A stretch of 26,277 bases of DNA from a virus: positions 1 through 26,277 of the IMG/VR virus record IMGVR_UViG_3300014050_000118. One strand, written 5' to 3'. Shown here one piece after another: positions 11,899 to 18,638 of this stretch. A model generated the notes under the pieces. That model searched no databases, was not told where the DNA came from, and saw only the letters and a list, made by a program, of their open reading frames with translations. Position 1 is the stretch's first letter. Each line of letters begins with the position of its first letter. Position numbers and translations under genes: made by a program.

Positions 11899-11924
11899 AA
11901 ATCCCCGCATCGCTGCGGGGATTT
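11899..11924 (-). terminator. perfect 11-bp terminator hairpin
   Basis: AAATCCCCGCA (11899-11909) with TGCGGGGATTT (11914-11924), loop of four bases. It lies just beyond the stop at 11935 of the upstream operon and 5 bp before the next -35. Confidence 0.78.
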
Positions 11925-11934
11925 AACTATTTAA

Positions 11935-12153
11935 TTATACTTTCTTACGTCCAGTTTTCTTTGGACCACCAGTTGTAGTTTCTCTACGAATACCATGCTT
12001 GTTGGTATCAATTTTTGTAACTGCTCTTTGGTCTTGAATCCCTGAACGGAATTTACCCTGTTGAGGTTTCTTTCTTCCAACTTCTGTTGAATTTACTGCA
12101 CCCGCTGCTGAAGATTGTGGCGGAGGAGTCATTCCAGTTCCATCCATTGACAT
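11935..12153 (-). CDS. Pro/Gly/Gln-rich, basic-tailed protein, 72 aa
   Basis: It begins MSMDGTGMTPPPQSSAAGAV, low complexity and likely disordered, then turns basic (RKKPQQGKFRSG; GGPKKTGRKKV at the end). Together with the next two genes it forms a small operon of disordered, Ala/Gly/Thr-rich proteins. It may be a scaffold or structural accessory. Not recognised. Confidence 0.6.
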   Translation of the reverse strand: MSMDGTGMTPPPQSSAAGAVNSTEVGRKKPQQGKFRSGIQDQRAVTKIDTNKHGIRRETTTGGPKKTGRKKV

Positions 12154-12338
12154 TAATCCATCCCAACTTGCGGTGCGCTTGTAAGAGGAAATTCTCTAAC
12201 TACGCCAAGTGAATCTTCTGAATCTGTGTTAAACATATCTGGTGATGTTAATTGGCCTGGGCCAACATCGTATACATTCTGATTAGGCAGTTCAACGCCC
12301 ATGAATGCTTCTGATCCGCATCCACACATTGCACACAT
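12153..12338 (-). CDS. 61-aa protein with N-terminal CAMCGCG motif
   Basis: It begins MCAMCGCGSEAFMGVELPNQ; three Cys in the first seven residues could hold a metal ion. The rest is polar and probably disordered (SPDMFNTDSEDS). Overlaps the next start by 1 nt. Function unknown. Confidence 0.6.
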   Translation of the reverse strand: MCAMCGCGSEAFMGVELPNQNVYDVGPGQLTSPDMFNTDSEDSLGVVREFPLTSAPQVGMD

Positions 12339-12339
12339 A

Positions 12340-12537
12340 TTAGTTACCTGTGCCGAATGCTGATGTCTCTGCTGCTGTGTGAACCATCTTATTTGTTGTT
12401 CCTGCTGGACCTTGTTGTGTCATGTCCTGTGCTGGGAAAGCAGCTGCTGGTGCCTGTCCTGTTGGATTTAGATCCAAATTGTTTGAAGCCCCTGCTTGTA
12501 GTTCGTTAAATCCTGTTAAATTGATACCGTCTGTCAT
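12340..12537 (-). CDS. disordered Ala/Gln/Gly-rich protein, 65 aa
   Basis: ATG after TATAGGAGCAATAAA. It begins MTDGINLTGFNELQAGASNN and contains GQAPAAAFPAQDMTQQGPAG: likely unstructured. It heads the operon with the two genes beyond it. An AAGTGG/CCACTT hairpin lies in its leader (12565-12586), with TATAAT at 12595-12600. Not recognised. Confidence 0.6.
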   Translation of the reverse strand: MTDGINLTGFNELQAGASNNLDLNPTGQAPAAAFPAQDMTQQGPAGTTNKMVHTAAETSAFGTGN

Positions 12538-12594
12538 TTTATTGCTCCTATAGGTTATTTATTTAAGTGGGACTAGTATTCCACTTATAGATAC

Positions 12595-12600
12595 ATTATA
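12595..12600 (-). promoter_or_regulatory. -10 element of 12537 operon
   Basis: TATAAT on the minus strand, about 58 bases before ATG 12537, preceded by no clear -35. The leader contains the AAGTGG/CCACTT hairpin. Confidence 0.5.
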
Positions 12601-12612
12601 GCATTTAGTTGA

Positions 12613-12741
12613 TTAAGACTTGTATTTTTCGTGCCAGCAGTCTGTGCAAACATCTATGATTCCGCCACCATTTGATGTTACCCTACTGGCCTCATTATTA
12701 CAGCCAGGAATCTGGCATTTATCTAGATTACTTAGATCCAC
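12613..12741 (-). CDS. 42-aa zinc-finger protein, GTG start
   Basis: GTG 12739-12741 with AGAAGG upstream; TAA 12613-12615. VDLSNLDKCQIPGCNNEASR then IIDVCTDCWHEKYKS: a CxxxxC and CxxC pair about 20 residues apart, a treble-clef/zinc-ribbon layout as in many phage C-rich proteins. Overlaps its upstream neighbour by 14 nt. Unknown role, possibly nucleic-acid binding. Confidence 0.55.
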   Translation of the reverse strand: MDLSNLDKCQIPGCNNEASRVTSNGGGIIDVCTDCWHEKYKS

Positions 12742-12871
12742 GAGCCTTCTGTCCTCTATACCCAGTCTTCTTCTTATTCATAGACCCTGGCTTTTTAAAT
12801 CCCGCCCCATTTGGTGTTGCCGCAATTCTTTGCTCTAAAGCTTTCTTAATTTTGTCGTGGTGCTTCGCCAT
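12728..12871 (-). CDS. basic 47-aa protein
   Basis: ATG 12869-12871, TAA 12728-12730. MAKHHDKIKKALEQRIAATP then GFKKPGSMNKKKTGYRGQKA: very basic, likely RNA/DNA-binding or disordered. Overlaps the previous gene by 26 nt in another frame, with AAGGATGATTGAA upstream. Not recognised. Confidence 0.5.
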   Translation of the reverse strand: MAKHHDKIKKALEQRIAATPNGAGFKKPGSMNKKKTGYRGQKARGSK

Positions 12872-12989
12872 ATTCAATCATCCTTAATATATATCCAATT
12901 ACTTCGTTTGGCTTCCATTCGGAAGGAAGTTCTAAATATCTAATTTCATCTGCAATTAATCGTCTTAATCTTTCGTCAATATAATCCAT
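12846..12989 (-). CDS. 47-aa helical protein, leaderless
   Basis: ATG 12987-12989, TAA 12846-12848. It begins MDYIDERLRRLIADEIRYLE and then has a Trp-Lys-Pro segment and a second helix. TAGAAT (12996-13001 on the minus strand) ends six bases before ATG, so the mRNA is probably leaderless. Heads the three-gene cluster. Function unknown. Confidence 0.55.
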   Translation of the reverse strand: MDYIDERLRRLIADEIRYLELPSEWKPNEVIGYILRMIEYGEAPRQN

Positions 12990-13016
12990 TGTCTCATTCT
13001 ATCATTATAGAAATAA

Positions 13017-13045
13017 AGGGGCAAGACCACTAGGATCCTGCCCCT
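13017..13045 (-). terminator. terminator after surface-protein gene
   Basis: AGGGGCA (13039-13045 read on minus) pairs with TGCCCCT (13017-13023), loop about 15 nt, then TTATTTC. It lies 12 nt after the stop at 13058. Confidence 0.65.
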
Positions 13046-13057
13046 CTATTTATTAAA

Positions 13058-14281
13058 TTACTTAACTAAAGTAACCTTAGCCTTTGGATTCTTTGCATTC
13101 CACTTCTTAGCAAGATCGTTGAACGCCTTCTTAATTGCAGCAAGAGCAGCAGCATTGTCTGCCTTTAGCTTAACAATTTCTGTATCCTTAGTAAGAACTA
13201 CTGCATCAGCAGCAGCCTTAGCAGCGAGAGCAGCCTTATCAGCTGCGTCCTTAGCAACGAGAGCAGCCTTATCAGCGGCATCCTTAGCATCGGCAAGAGC
13301 CTTTACTGAAGCAGCCTTCTCTGCTGCTAGCGCAGCATCTGAAGCAGTCTTAGCAGCAACTGCATCAGCAGCAGCCTTTAGAACTGCAGCATCTGAAACA
13401 GCCTTAGCAGCAAGAGCGGCATCCTTAGCAGCCTTTTCTGCAGCAAGTTCTGTGACTAGATCACGAACTGCAATTTCTGCAAATGGTGCGAGTGTGCGAG
13501 CAGTTAAACCTACTACGTCTGCAGAAGCAGCATCAGAAGATGTTGTTGGTGCAAATGTGATAAGTGTTCGTGAGCCAGTTGCTGGAAGAGTTGCCTTAAA
13601 GGTCGCTGTTCCAAAATCTGAAAGAGTAGCACCAGTTGTTACTGTTGCAGTATCCATTACTGCTGTAGCAGCAAATACTGTTGCAGTGATAGACTTACCA
13701 GAAACTTTGTTTCCAAATGCGTCTGTCGCTGTAACTGTAATATCTTGCTTTGTTCCAGCAGCGCCTGTTGCAGGTGCAGATACTGTTAAATTATTGATTA
13801 GACCAGCAGTTCCCTGAACATAATATGTCAGTGTAACTGGGCCATTTGTGATTACAACTGTTCCAATTGCTGTTGTCTTTGTGTAGACGTAGAATGTCGC
13901 AGTTGTTCCTGTTCCAGTTGCAATTGTCAAAGATGATGATCCTGATGTTGCTCCTACTGGCGCAGCTGTTGAGTGTAGTGCAGACACGATTGTTGCATTA
14001 GTTGAAGTTGCTGTTACATTTGTTCCAGCAACAACAGTTGCAACTAACTGAACAACGTCAGTATTGTCAATAGCATTGTCTGCAGGCACTGGACGTGCAA
14101 TCGCAGTATTTAATGCAGTTCCAGCAGTTGCTGGAGTATCGAATCCTGCACCGCCAGTCTTTGCCGCATTCCATGTAGATGCCACAACTGACATGGTGTT
14201 AGCACTTGCAGGTGTTGCTACCATTGTGCCCAAAGTCATGGCTGCAACCACGGCTAGAGCGATTTTTTTAAATGAGTTCAT
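13058..14281 (-). CDS. secreted surface/S-layer-like protein, 407 aa
   Basis: Signal peptide at residues 1-27 (FKKIALAVVAAMTLGTMVAT then PASA). Residues about 30-160 are Thr/Ala/Val-rich strands, and about 160-265 form an Ig-like (Big/invasin-like) domain with TVTATDAFGNKVSG. Residues about 277-388 are a long Ala/Lys/Asp coiled coil with repeated AADKAAL-type units. It ends NPKAKVTLVK. The gene is visibly richer in G+C and in GCA/GCC codons than its neighbours. The architecture matches surface proteins expected of acI actinobacteria, so capture from the host is plausible. AAGGAGAATAAATT precedes ATG. Confidence 0.72.
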   Translation of the reverse strand: MNSFKKIALAVVAAMTLGTMVATPASANTMSVVASTWNAAKTGGAGFDTPATAGTALNTAIARPVPADNAIDNTDVVQLVATVVAGTNVTATSTNATIVSALHSTAAPVGATSGSSSLTIATGTGTTATFYVYTKTTAIGTVVITNGPVTLTYYVQGTAGLINNLTVSAPATGAAGTKQDITVTATDAFGNKVSGKSITATVFAATAVMDTATVTTGATLSDFGTATFKATLPATGSRTLITFAPTTSSDAASADVVGLTARTLAPFAEIAVRDLVTELAAEKAAKDAALAAKAVSDAAVLKAAADAVAAKTASDAALAAEKAASVKALADAKDAADKAALVAKDAADKAALAAKAAADAVVLTKDTEIVKLKADNAAALAAIKKAFNDLAKKWNAKNPKAKVTLVK

Positions 14282-14328
14282 TTAATTTATTCTCCTTATT
14301 TCCTCTGCCTCTTAATGAGCGCAGAAAT

Positions 14329-14550
14329 TTAGTTTGTATAACTATTTCTCCATTGTGAGGGAGTATGATTTTCCTCAATCTGTTCTTTCATTTCCTCATC
14401 TTCATACATTCGAACAATGTGTAAACATTGATCTTCTTCGTCATACTCTGAAGATGATAACGGTAGTCCGTCATGCGTGTAACATACAGGTGGGCCGCAC
14501 CAACCCTTTTCTATCCCGTAAGCCATCCATTCGTCGAATGTTAGATCCAT
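14329..14550 (-). CDS. acidic phage protein, 73 aa
   Basis: It begins MDLTFDEWMAYGIEKGWCGP, with CYTHDGLP and QCLHIVRMYED. The THDGLP and EWMAYG motifs occur in many small actinophage proteins without known role. Overlaps the thioredoxin gene stop by 10 nt. Not recognised. Confidence 0.65.
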   Translation of the reverse strand: MDLTFDEWMAYGIEKGWCGPPVCYTHDGLPLSSSEYDEEDQCLHIVRMYEDEEMKEQIEENHTPSQWRNSYTN

Positions 14551-14843
14551 TCAGACAATTCCTGTAATATCTTGTGCTTTGGCATTGCCCCGATTATTTT
14601 ATGGACTGGCTGACCATCCTTAAATAATACCATAGTTGGGATTGAAGATACCTTATATTCCATAGTTTTCTCTGGATTCTCGTCAACATTTAACTTACCG
14701 ACTGGTAAATTGAACTGATTTTCTATCTCATCAAGGATTGGGGACATCTTTTTACAAGGTCCACACCATTCAGCCCAAAAATCAATCAATATAAGGTTAT
14801 TGCTAGATAGGGTATCTTCAAACGTTTTATCGGTTACTATCAT
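14541..14843 (-). CDS. trxA: thioredoxin, 100 aa
   Basis: Thioredoxin active site WCGPC (Cys27, Cys30) after FWAE, a cis-proline in SIPT (Pro69), and the GAMPKHKI end. Length is that of a single thioredoxin domain with no signal peptide, so cytosolic. It would reduce disulfides, for example for ribonucleotide reductase or a DNA polymerase partner. The ATG 14841-14843 is chosen for GGAGG six bases upstream and ATGA overlap with the gene before; a longer frame to 14891 lacks support. Confidence 0.92.
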   Translation of the reverse strand: MIVTDKTFEDTLSSNNLILIDFWAEWCGPCKKMSPILDEIENQFNLPVGKLNVDENPEKTMEYKVSSIPTMVLFKDGQPVHKIIGAMPKHKILQELSEWI

Positions 14844-15310
14844 TGTGCCTCCGCATGTGTTGGCCAATAATAACTGCAAGCTTCGCAACAAGTATAGCCG
14901 AGTTCACGATAATCAGAATACTCATTATAAAAATAATAAGACTCTGGATCTTTTTCAAACAGCCTGCCTTTATGTGTGTAATGAAGTTTATCTTCACCCA
15001 ACCACCAAGGTTTTTCTGACTCTAGCATCAAGAAATGCTCTTGATAAATATCGTCAAACGTCTGCCTTGTGGTATTTTTATAGCCACGCATAATGATCTC
15101 TTTAATGATTGCTTCATTGTATGTGAATAGCCAATCTTCATGACCGTTCCACATTTTTACTGCTGGATGATTCTTCCATGCACCTGAACTATAAAGTCCA
15201 GCTAATGATTTGAGAACCTGTAAGTTCTCAACACTTTGTTTAATTAAACGCTTTCGATCTAAATGCTTTGCTGTTTCTGCAAAGTCCGCCTCTGGTAAAA
15301 ATGTTTGCAT
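14840..15310 (-). CDS. pyrimidine-dimer-glycosylase-like DNA repair protein, 156 aa
   Basis: It begins MQTFLPEADFAETAKHLDRK, then KQSVENLQVLKSL and WKNHPAVKMWNGHEDWL (residues about 45-61). This pattern (LDxxRLxKQ, NHPAVxMW) is that of the family often annotated as pyrimidine dimer DNA glycosylase in phages, which would cut UV-damaged DNA. It is not close to T4 DenV, so the name is tentative. The C-terminus adds CCEACSYYWP. Start: TAGAAT ends 7 bases before ATG 15310 (leaderless). A start at ATG 15319 (MGIMQTF) is the alternative. Confidence 0.6.
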   Translation of the reverse strand: MQTFLPEADFAETAKHLDRKRLIKQSVENLQVLKSLAGLYSSGAWKNHPAVKMWNGHEDWLFTYNEAIIKEIIMRGYKNTTRQTFDDIYQEHFLMLESEKPWWLGEDKLHYTHKGRLFEKDPESYYFYNEYSDYRELGYTCCEACSYYWPTHAEAQ

Positions 15311-15317
15311 GATACCC

Positions 15318-15358
15318 ATTCTACTAAATAAAATGGGGTAGGTCAATACCTACCCCAT
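15318..15358 (-). promoter_or_regulatory. terminator with embedded -35, leaderless promoter
   Basis: A perfect 11-bp stem (15333-15343 / 15348-15358) followed on the minus strand by TTTTATTT. TTGACC (15341-15346) lies in the loop and 3' arm, then 17 bp and TAGAAT (15318-15323). The same layout occurs on the plus strand at 8763-8812. Confidence 0.75.
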
Positions 15359-15362
15359 ATGT

Positions 15363-15572
15363 TTATTTATCTTTTAATTCATCTGCTGCTGCGTTAAATC
15401 TATTCATAAAGTTTTGAACTACAAAGAACGTAGTTTCTTGAGCATTTGATGCCATAGCACGAAAAGCAACTTCATTCTTTTCTTCTTCTGGCATGGCTGC
15501 TGTCCACTTAGTATATAGATCTGTTGCAACATCCTCTATGATGCCTTCAAGGACTGTCTGTTGGTCAGCCAT
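15363..15572 (-). CDS. helical phage protein, 69 aa
   Basis: It begins MADQQTVLEGIIEDVATDLY and is helical with Ala/Glu/Asn, no Cys or membrane part. It overlaps the protease gene end by 8 nt and is closed by the terminator at 15333. Unknown role. Confidence 0.6.
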   Translation of the reverse strand: MADQQTVLEGIIEDVATDLYTKWTAAMPEEEKNEVAFRAMASNAQETTFFVVQNFMNRFNAAADELKDK

Positions 15573-16485
15573 TTATAACACTACCAATCGACAGGATCTT
15601 TCCCTTTGTGCTACGACTAATAACAGGGGTTGATTTTGTATTAAGCAGAGAAAGAACTTGATCCTTAGTATAAGATGGATACTTTGACTTTAAGTAAAGG
15701 TATACAGATGCTGCTACCTGTGTAGAAACAGATGTTCCTGATGCGTTTACCTGTAGTCCTCCTGGGTTAAATGCTTTAATATCTCCAAGAGCAAAGAAAT
15801 CTGTAAGCTTTGCGTCATAGTTTGTATAAATTGCTGCTCCATCTCCATATGCTGATGCTGATATTGCAATAGATTCTGGGATACATGCTGGCCATGAGAT
15901 ACGCTTTGAGTCTCTTAAATTACCTGCTGGCAAAAATACTGGTATACCAGCAATAGATAAATTATTAATTGCTTTCTCTGTAAGAGGTGTAGATGGACAA
16001 TAATTAGTTCCAGACCCACCTAAATTATGATGAGACTGAGACATAGATACTGCTTGAATATTGAACCTATCCTTGTTAAACATAACCCAAGTTAAAGCAT
16101 TAACAAAAGTTGACTCATTAATAATTTGTCGTGAGCCATTTGCGGTTGCTCCAACTACACGAATAAAAACAATCTTTAGGTTTGGGTTTGTCATTAAAGC
16201 AGTTGATGCCATCTGTGTTCCATGTTCAAAGCCTTCTTGCAGCATAAACTTTGCTGGCATTACTACAGATCCTGGGCCCTCTTGGTATGGCTTTCCATTT
16301 GGACATGTTGGCCAATCTAAAAGACATACTTCAAAAACAATCTTATCTTTAAAGATAGGAAGGCTTGTATCTAATGATGTATCTATAATTGCTAATGTGG
16401 CAGGCTTTGTTTCTTCCGCCGCTGATGCTGTTACTGGCAAAACCAGTGTGAAGGCTACTAGAGCCGTGATCAATTTGTTTTTCAT
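15565..16485 (-). CDS. secreted subtilisin-like serine protease (S8), 306 aa
   Basis: Signal peptide (KLITALVAFTLVLPVTASA, residues 4-22), then a subtilase core with the complete catalytic set: Asp35 in AIIDTS, His88 in EHGT, oxyanion Asn189 in PAGN and Ser252 in GTSVS. It has no propeptide domain and no cell-wall anchor; with 306 residues it is a small subtilase. Secretion means it would act outside the membrane, perhaps on host surface proteins during lysis or infection. The promoter (TTGACG-17-TAGAAT, 16493-16521) ends seven bases before the ATG. Confidence 0.85.
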   Translation of the reverse strand: MKNKLITALVAFTLVLPVTASAAEETKPATLAIIDTSLDTSLPIFKDKIVFEVCLLDWPTCPNGKPYQEGPGSVVMPAKFMLQEGFEHGTQMASTALMTNPNLKIVFIRVVGATANGSRQIINESTFVNALTWVMFNKDRFNIQAVSMSQSHHNLGGSGTNYCPSTPLTEKAINNLSIAGIPVFLPAGNLRDSKRISWPACIPESIAISASAYGDGAAIYTNYDAKLTDFFALGDIKAFNPGGLQVNASGTSVSTQVAASVYLYLKSKYPSYTKDQVLSLLNTKSTPVISRSTKGKILSIGSVING

Positions 16486-16492
16486 GTTTTCT

Positions 16493-16521
16493 ATTCTACT
16501 AAAAAATAGCTACACCGTCAA
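16493..16521 (-). promoter_or_regulatory. leaderless promoter of subtilase gene
   Basis: Minus strand TTGACG (16516-16521), 17 bp, TAGAAT (16493-16498), then seven bases to ATG 16485. Confidence 0.65.
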
Positions 16522-16524
16522 TAG

Positions 16525-16656
16525 CTACTTGGTTTTTTTATCTTGATACCATTTGCCAGAGTCTAATGAATTCTTAAATGCTTTATTCTCTAACAACACT
16601 TTGAATAAAAAATCTATTCTTTTCTCTAAAATCTGAATTTTCTTTTTGTTTCTCAA
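16525..16656 (-). CDS. basic 43-aa protein, TTG start
   Basis: TTG 16654-16656 overlaps the previous TGA (TTGA), with AGAAGG upstream. Stop TAG 16525-16527. It begins (M)RNKKKIQILEKRIDFLFKVL and ends KWYQDKKTK: a basic helix. The unusual TTGA junction also occurs at 10870. Function unknown; small size keeps confidence modest. Confidence 0.45.
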   Translation of the reverse strand: MRNKKKIQILEKRIDFLFKVLLENKAFKNSLDSGKWYQDKKTK

Positions 16657-16964
16657 TTTTCCATACCTTCTCTATCAACTGGAGTTGGGGCTGTTGCTAT
16701 ATTCCCACACTCTACGCATTGCATATCTAAGAAATAAGTTGCAATCTCATAATTATCAAACATGGCCTTGACATACCAAACTTTTGATCCGCATACGCAA
16801 GAATGAGTTGGTGTTCCACGAAGATCTATGGCAGAAAAATCATCCTGATCACCAAGATCCTGTTTATCAAATACCAAAATCTGATACTTACCAAACAGAT
16901 TATACATAAAGCTAATGCCTATTAGACTTAATAGACTTCCAGATATACGAGTAATCCATTTCAT
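16653..16964 (-). CDS. membrane-anchored zinc-ribbon protein, 103 aa, leaderless
   Basis: One membrane segment (residues 8-23, SGSLLSLIGISFMYNL) followed by a soluble domain with SCVCGS and MQCVECGN, two Cys pairs about 30 residues apart, a zinc ribbon. The promoter TTTACA-17-TATAAT (16971-16999) ends six bases before ATG 16964, so translation is probably leaderless. Function unknown. Confidence 0.65.
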   Translation of the reverse strand: MKWITRISGSLLSLIGISFMYNLFGKYQILVFDKQDLGDQDDFSAIDLRGTPTHSCVCGSKVWYVKAMFDNYEIATYFLDMQCVECGNIATAPTPVDREGMEN

Positions 16965-16970
16965 AGTTCA

Positions 16971-16999
16971 ATTATACTCTAAACTTGAATGTATGTAAA
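16971..16999 (-). promoter_or_regulatory. strong leaderless promoter of 16964 gene
   Basis: Minus strand TTTACA (16994-16999), 17 bp, TATAAT (16971-16976), then six bases to ATG. Overlaps the 3' end of the proteasome-like gene. Confidence 0.72.
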
Positions 17000-17533
17000 G
17001 GGTGGAGATACGCTCATTGAAAATTCTGATGCTGCTTCTAAGGCAAGCTTTATACGCATCTTTGGATTCTTTTGATTCTTTGTAGCATGTAGGGCTCCTA
17101 GCGCAAACATACCGCCTGATCCTTCCGCCATATAATTAACTACATTTTCTCCAACATGGAAGTCTTCATCTATAGTAAAAATTCTACCGCATACTCCTAC
17201 TATAAAGATTCCGCCCTCATCTTCTTGTCCAGATACTTGGCTTCCAAATCCACCAGCCCTAAATGCATCTTTAACTGAATCAATAAACTTAGTTCTCATA
17301 AATTTATCTAATCCTGAATTAGTTTTTGTTGGTGTATATTTTGGCGGAATCCATGAGTATTGAAGTATTTGTCCCATACGAAATGAATCTGTAAATGCAA
17401 TTCCGTATTGACCAACCTTAAAACACTTAGGCTCTTTTCGTGCCATAATCCATCCAGATTTTTCATCTGAGGCAGCATGATCGGAACCAATATAAACAGT
17501 TCCATTTTGGGCAATAGCTACTATACATGTCAT
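16979..17533 (-). CDS. proteasome-beta/HslV-like Ntn hydrolase, 184 aa
   Basis: It begins MTCIVAIAQNGTVYIGSDHA. Removal of Met would expose Thr1, the nucleophile of proteasome beta/HslV enzymes; Asp17 and Lys near 32-33 also fall at the conserved spacing. Near the end AEGSGGMFALGALHA matches the GSG(S)xFAxGxL signature, then RIKLALEAASEF. Length is close to HslV (about 175). No HslU/ATPase lies near, so partners would be host-derived or absent. TATACT (17540-17545) ends six bases before ATG, so it is leaderless and no leader needs trimming. Confidence 0.75.
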   Translation of the reverse strand: MTCIVAIAQNGTVYIGSDHAASDEKSGWIMARKEPKCFKVGQYGIAFTDSFRMGQILQYSWIPPKYTPTKTNSGLDKFMRTKFIDSVKDAFRAGGFGSQVSGQEDEGGIFIVGVCGRIFTIDEDFHVGENVVNYMAEGSGGMFALGALHATKNQKNPKMRIKLALEAASEFSMSVSPPFTYIQV

Positions 17534-17539
17534 ACTATT

Positions 17540-17545
17540 AGTATA
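17540..17545 (-). promoter_or_regulatory. -10 element, leaderless start of Ntn hydrolase
   Basis: TATACT on the minus strand, six bases before ATG. No clear -35 was found at 17 bp. Confidence 0.55.
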
Positions 17546-17565
17546 CTATTTTTAAATTCGATGGG

Positions 17566-17874
17566 CTAGTCTTCGTGTGTGTGGAAATCAACATCAATTA
17601 ATGATATCTTAATTAAAGTTTCTTCAAGCTCAGCCTTGACTACAATTAATTCTTGGATGGCAGAATAATATTTGTCTTTCCATTCAGTCAAATCACGCTC
17701 AACCTGATATAGCTGAATTTTTAGATCTTTTAATTCTAACTTTAAATGGTCATGCTCACGCTCTGCCTGTCTGGTTTTTTCCCGCTTAGATTCTTTTATT
17801 CCAGAAATTATAGCAGTCCCCATACCGCTCAAAATAGCGGCAGAAATAGCAATAGAAACTGATAATAAATCCAT
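17566..17874 (-). CDS. membrane-anchored coiled-coil protein, 102 aa
   Basis: A hydrophobic N-terminus (residues 1-25, MDLLSVSIAISAAILSGMGT...) is followed by a basic patch and a long charged coiled coil (residues 27-90, REKTRQAEREHDHLKLELKD) ending DVDFHTHED. The layout resembles i-spanins/Rz-like or membrane tethers, but the position away from the lysis genes argues against that. A TATAAT lies nine bases before ATG. Unknown. Confidence 0.65.
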   Translation of the reverse strand: MDLLSVSIAISAAILSGMGTAIISGIKESKREKTRQAEREHDHLKLELKDLKIQLYQVERDLTEWKDKYYSAIQELIVVKAELEETLIKISLIDVDFHTHED

Positions 17875-17903
17875 TATAGATTAATTATACAGCAGTATTA
17901 AGC

Positions 17904-18140
17904 CTAAACTAAGAGTTCAGAAGCTGATATATCGTTACCAATATACCTCTTTTTTAAAACATGTTCTCTAACATGGTCTGGGCCATTTGATCTACCAGCC
18001 AAAATAATTACCCATCTAGGTTCTAATTTAGAAGATATACAAGTTTCGCACATCAACAAATTAATAGGCAGCAATGCTGACTTCTTAGCATTTAACTTAT
18101 GCTTACTTTTATTGCAGCAATAGCATAATATTTTTTCCAT
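17904..18140 (-). CDS. small zinc-binding protein, 78 aa
   Basis: It begins MEKILCYCCNKSKHKLNAKK with CYCC, and CETC follows about 25 residues later: a four-Cys zinc site as in Zn-ribbon or HNH-adjacent phage proteins, though no HNH residues are seen. The rest includes GRSNGPDHVREHV. Starts in a TAATG overlap with the gene before. Confidence 0.65.
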   Translation of the reverse strand: MEKILCYCCNKSKHKLNAKKSALLPINLLMCETCISSKLEPRWVIILAGRSNGPDHVREHVLKKRYIGNDISASELLV

Positions 18141-18337
18141 TAGTCTTCTTCCTCAATGTGATGAAACACGATCTCGTCTATAATAGCGAATTCGTCATTT
18201 TCTATTAACTCGTTATGCTCTACTTCGTCCTTAGTATATTTTACCACAGACATGAAGGCTCCCATTTGCTCAACAGTGCCATATACGCCTTCTTCGTGTA
18301 GATACACGATATTGATGACCTCATAAGATTCTTTCAC
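18140..18337 (-). CDS. acidic small protein, 65 aa, GTG start
   Basis: GTG 18335-18337 with GGAGG nine bases upstream, overlapping the gene before by 17 nt. It begins (M)KESYEVINIVYLHEEGVYG, then VVKYTKDEVEHNELIEND. Strand-rich N-terminus and acidic tail (HHIEEED). Small SH3-like or 'modulator' fold is possible; unknown. Confidence 0.6.
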   Translation of the reverse strand: MKESYEVINIVYLHEEGVYGTVEQMGAFMSVVKYTKDEVEHNELIENDEFAIIDEIVFHHIEEED

Positions 18338-18638
18338 TTGGTTTCCCCTCCAGCTCGCATCTTACTCCATATGATTCAATCATGCTTTTAATTTTCATAA
18401 CACGATCAATAGCTATTTCTTTTCTTGTTCCGTGAAACTGTAAAAAATTGTCTTCATATAGCCTAATTGCTAAGAACTCTGGATATTGTGCAATATCCAC
18501 TAGGAGGTCTGGTAAATCTTTAATTAATTCTTTAAACTTTATTGCCATCTCTTTTGTATAGAATACAGGCTTATTTGGCTCGCCTGTCCATTGATTAATT
18601 CCGTATTTAAAGTGATCCTTGTCTTTATTAATGAACAC
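18321..18638 (-). CDS. phage protein, 105 aa, GTG start
   Basis: GTG 18636-18638 with AAGGAG five bases upstream. It begins (M)FINKDKDHFKYGINQWTGEP and carries NKPVFYTKEMAIKFKELIKD. No motif recognised. Overlaps the WhiB stop by 11 nt, so probably co-expressed with it. Confidence 0.65.
   Translation of the reverse strand: MFINKDKDHFKYGINQWTGEPNKPVFYTKEMAIKFKELIKDLPDLLVDIAQYPEFLAIRLYEDNFLQFHGTRKEIAIDRVMKIKSMIESYGVRCELEGKPSERIL

Noticed and set aside
13119-13817. Long Ala/Ser-rich open frame on the plus strand opposite the surface protein
   Set aside because: It is the complement of the GCA/GCC-rich coiled-coil codons; it has no ribosome site or promoter and the minus-strand frame has signal peptide and domain logic.
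16979-17533. Active HslUV or proteasome complex encoded by the phage
   Set aside because: No ATPase subunit or alpha subunit is visible in the window; only the hydrolase-like subunit can be supported.
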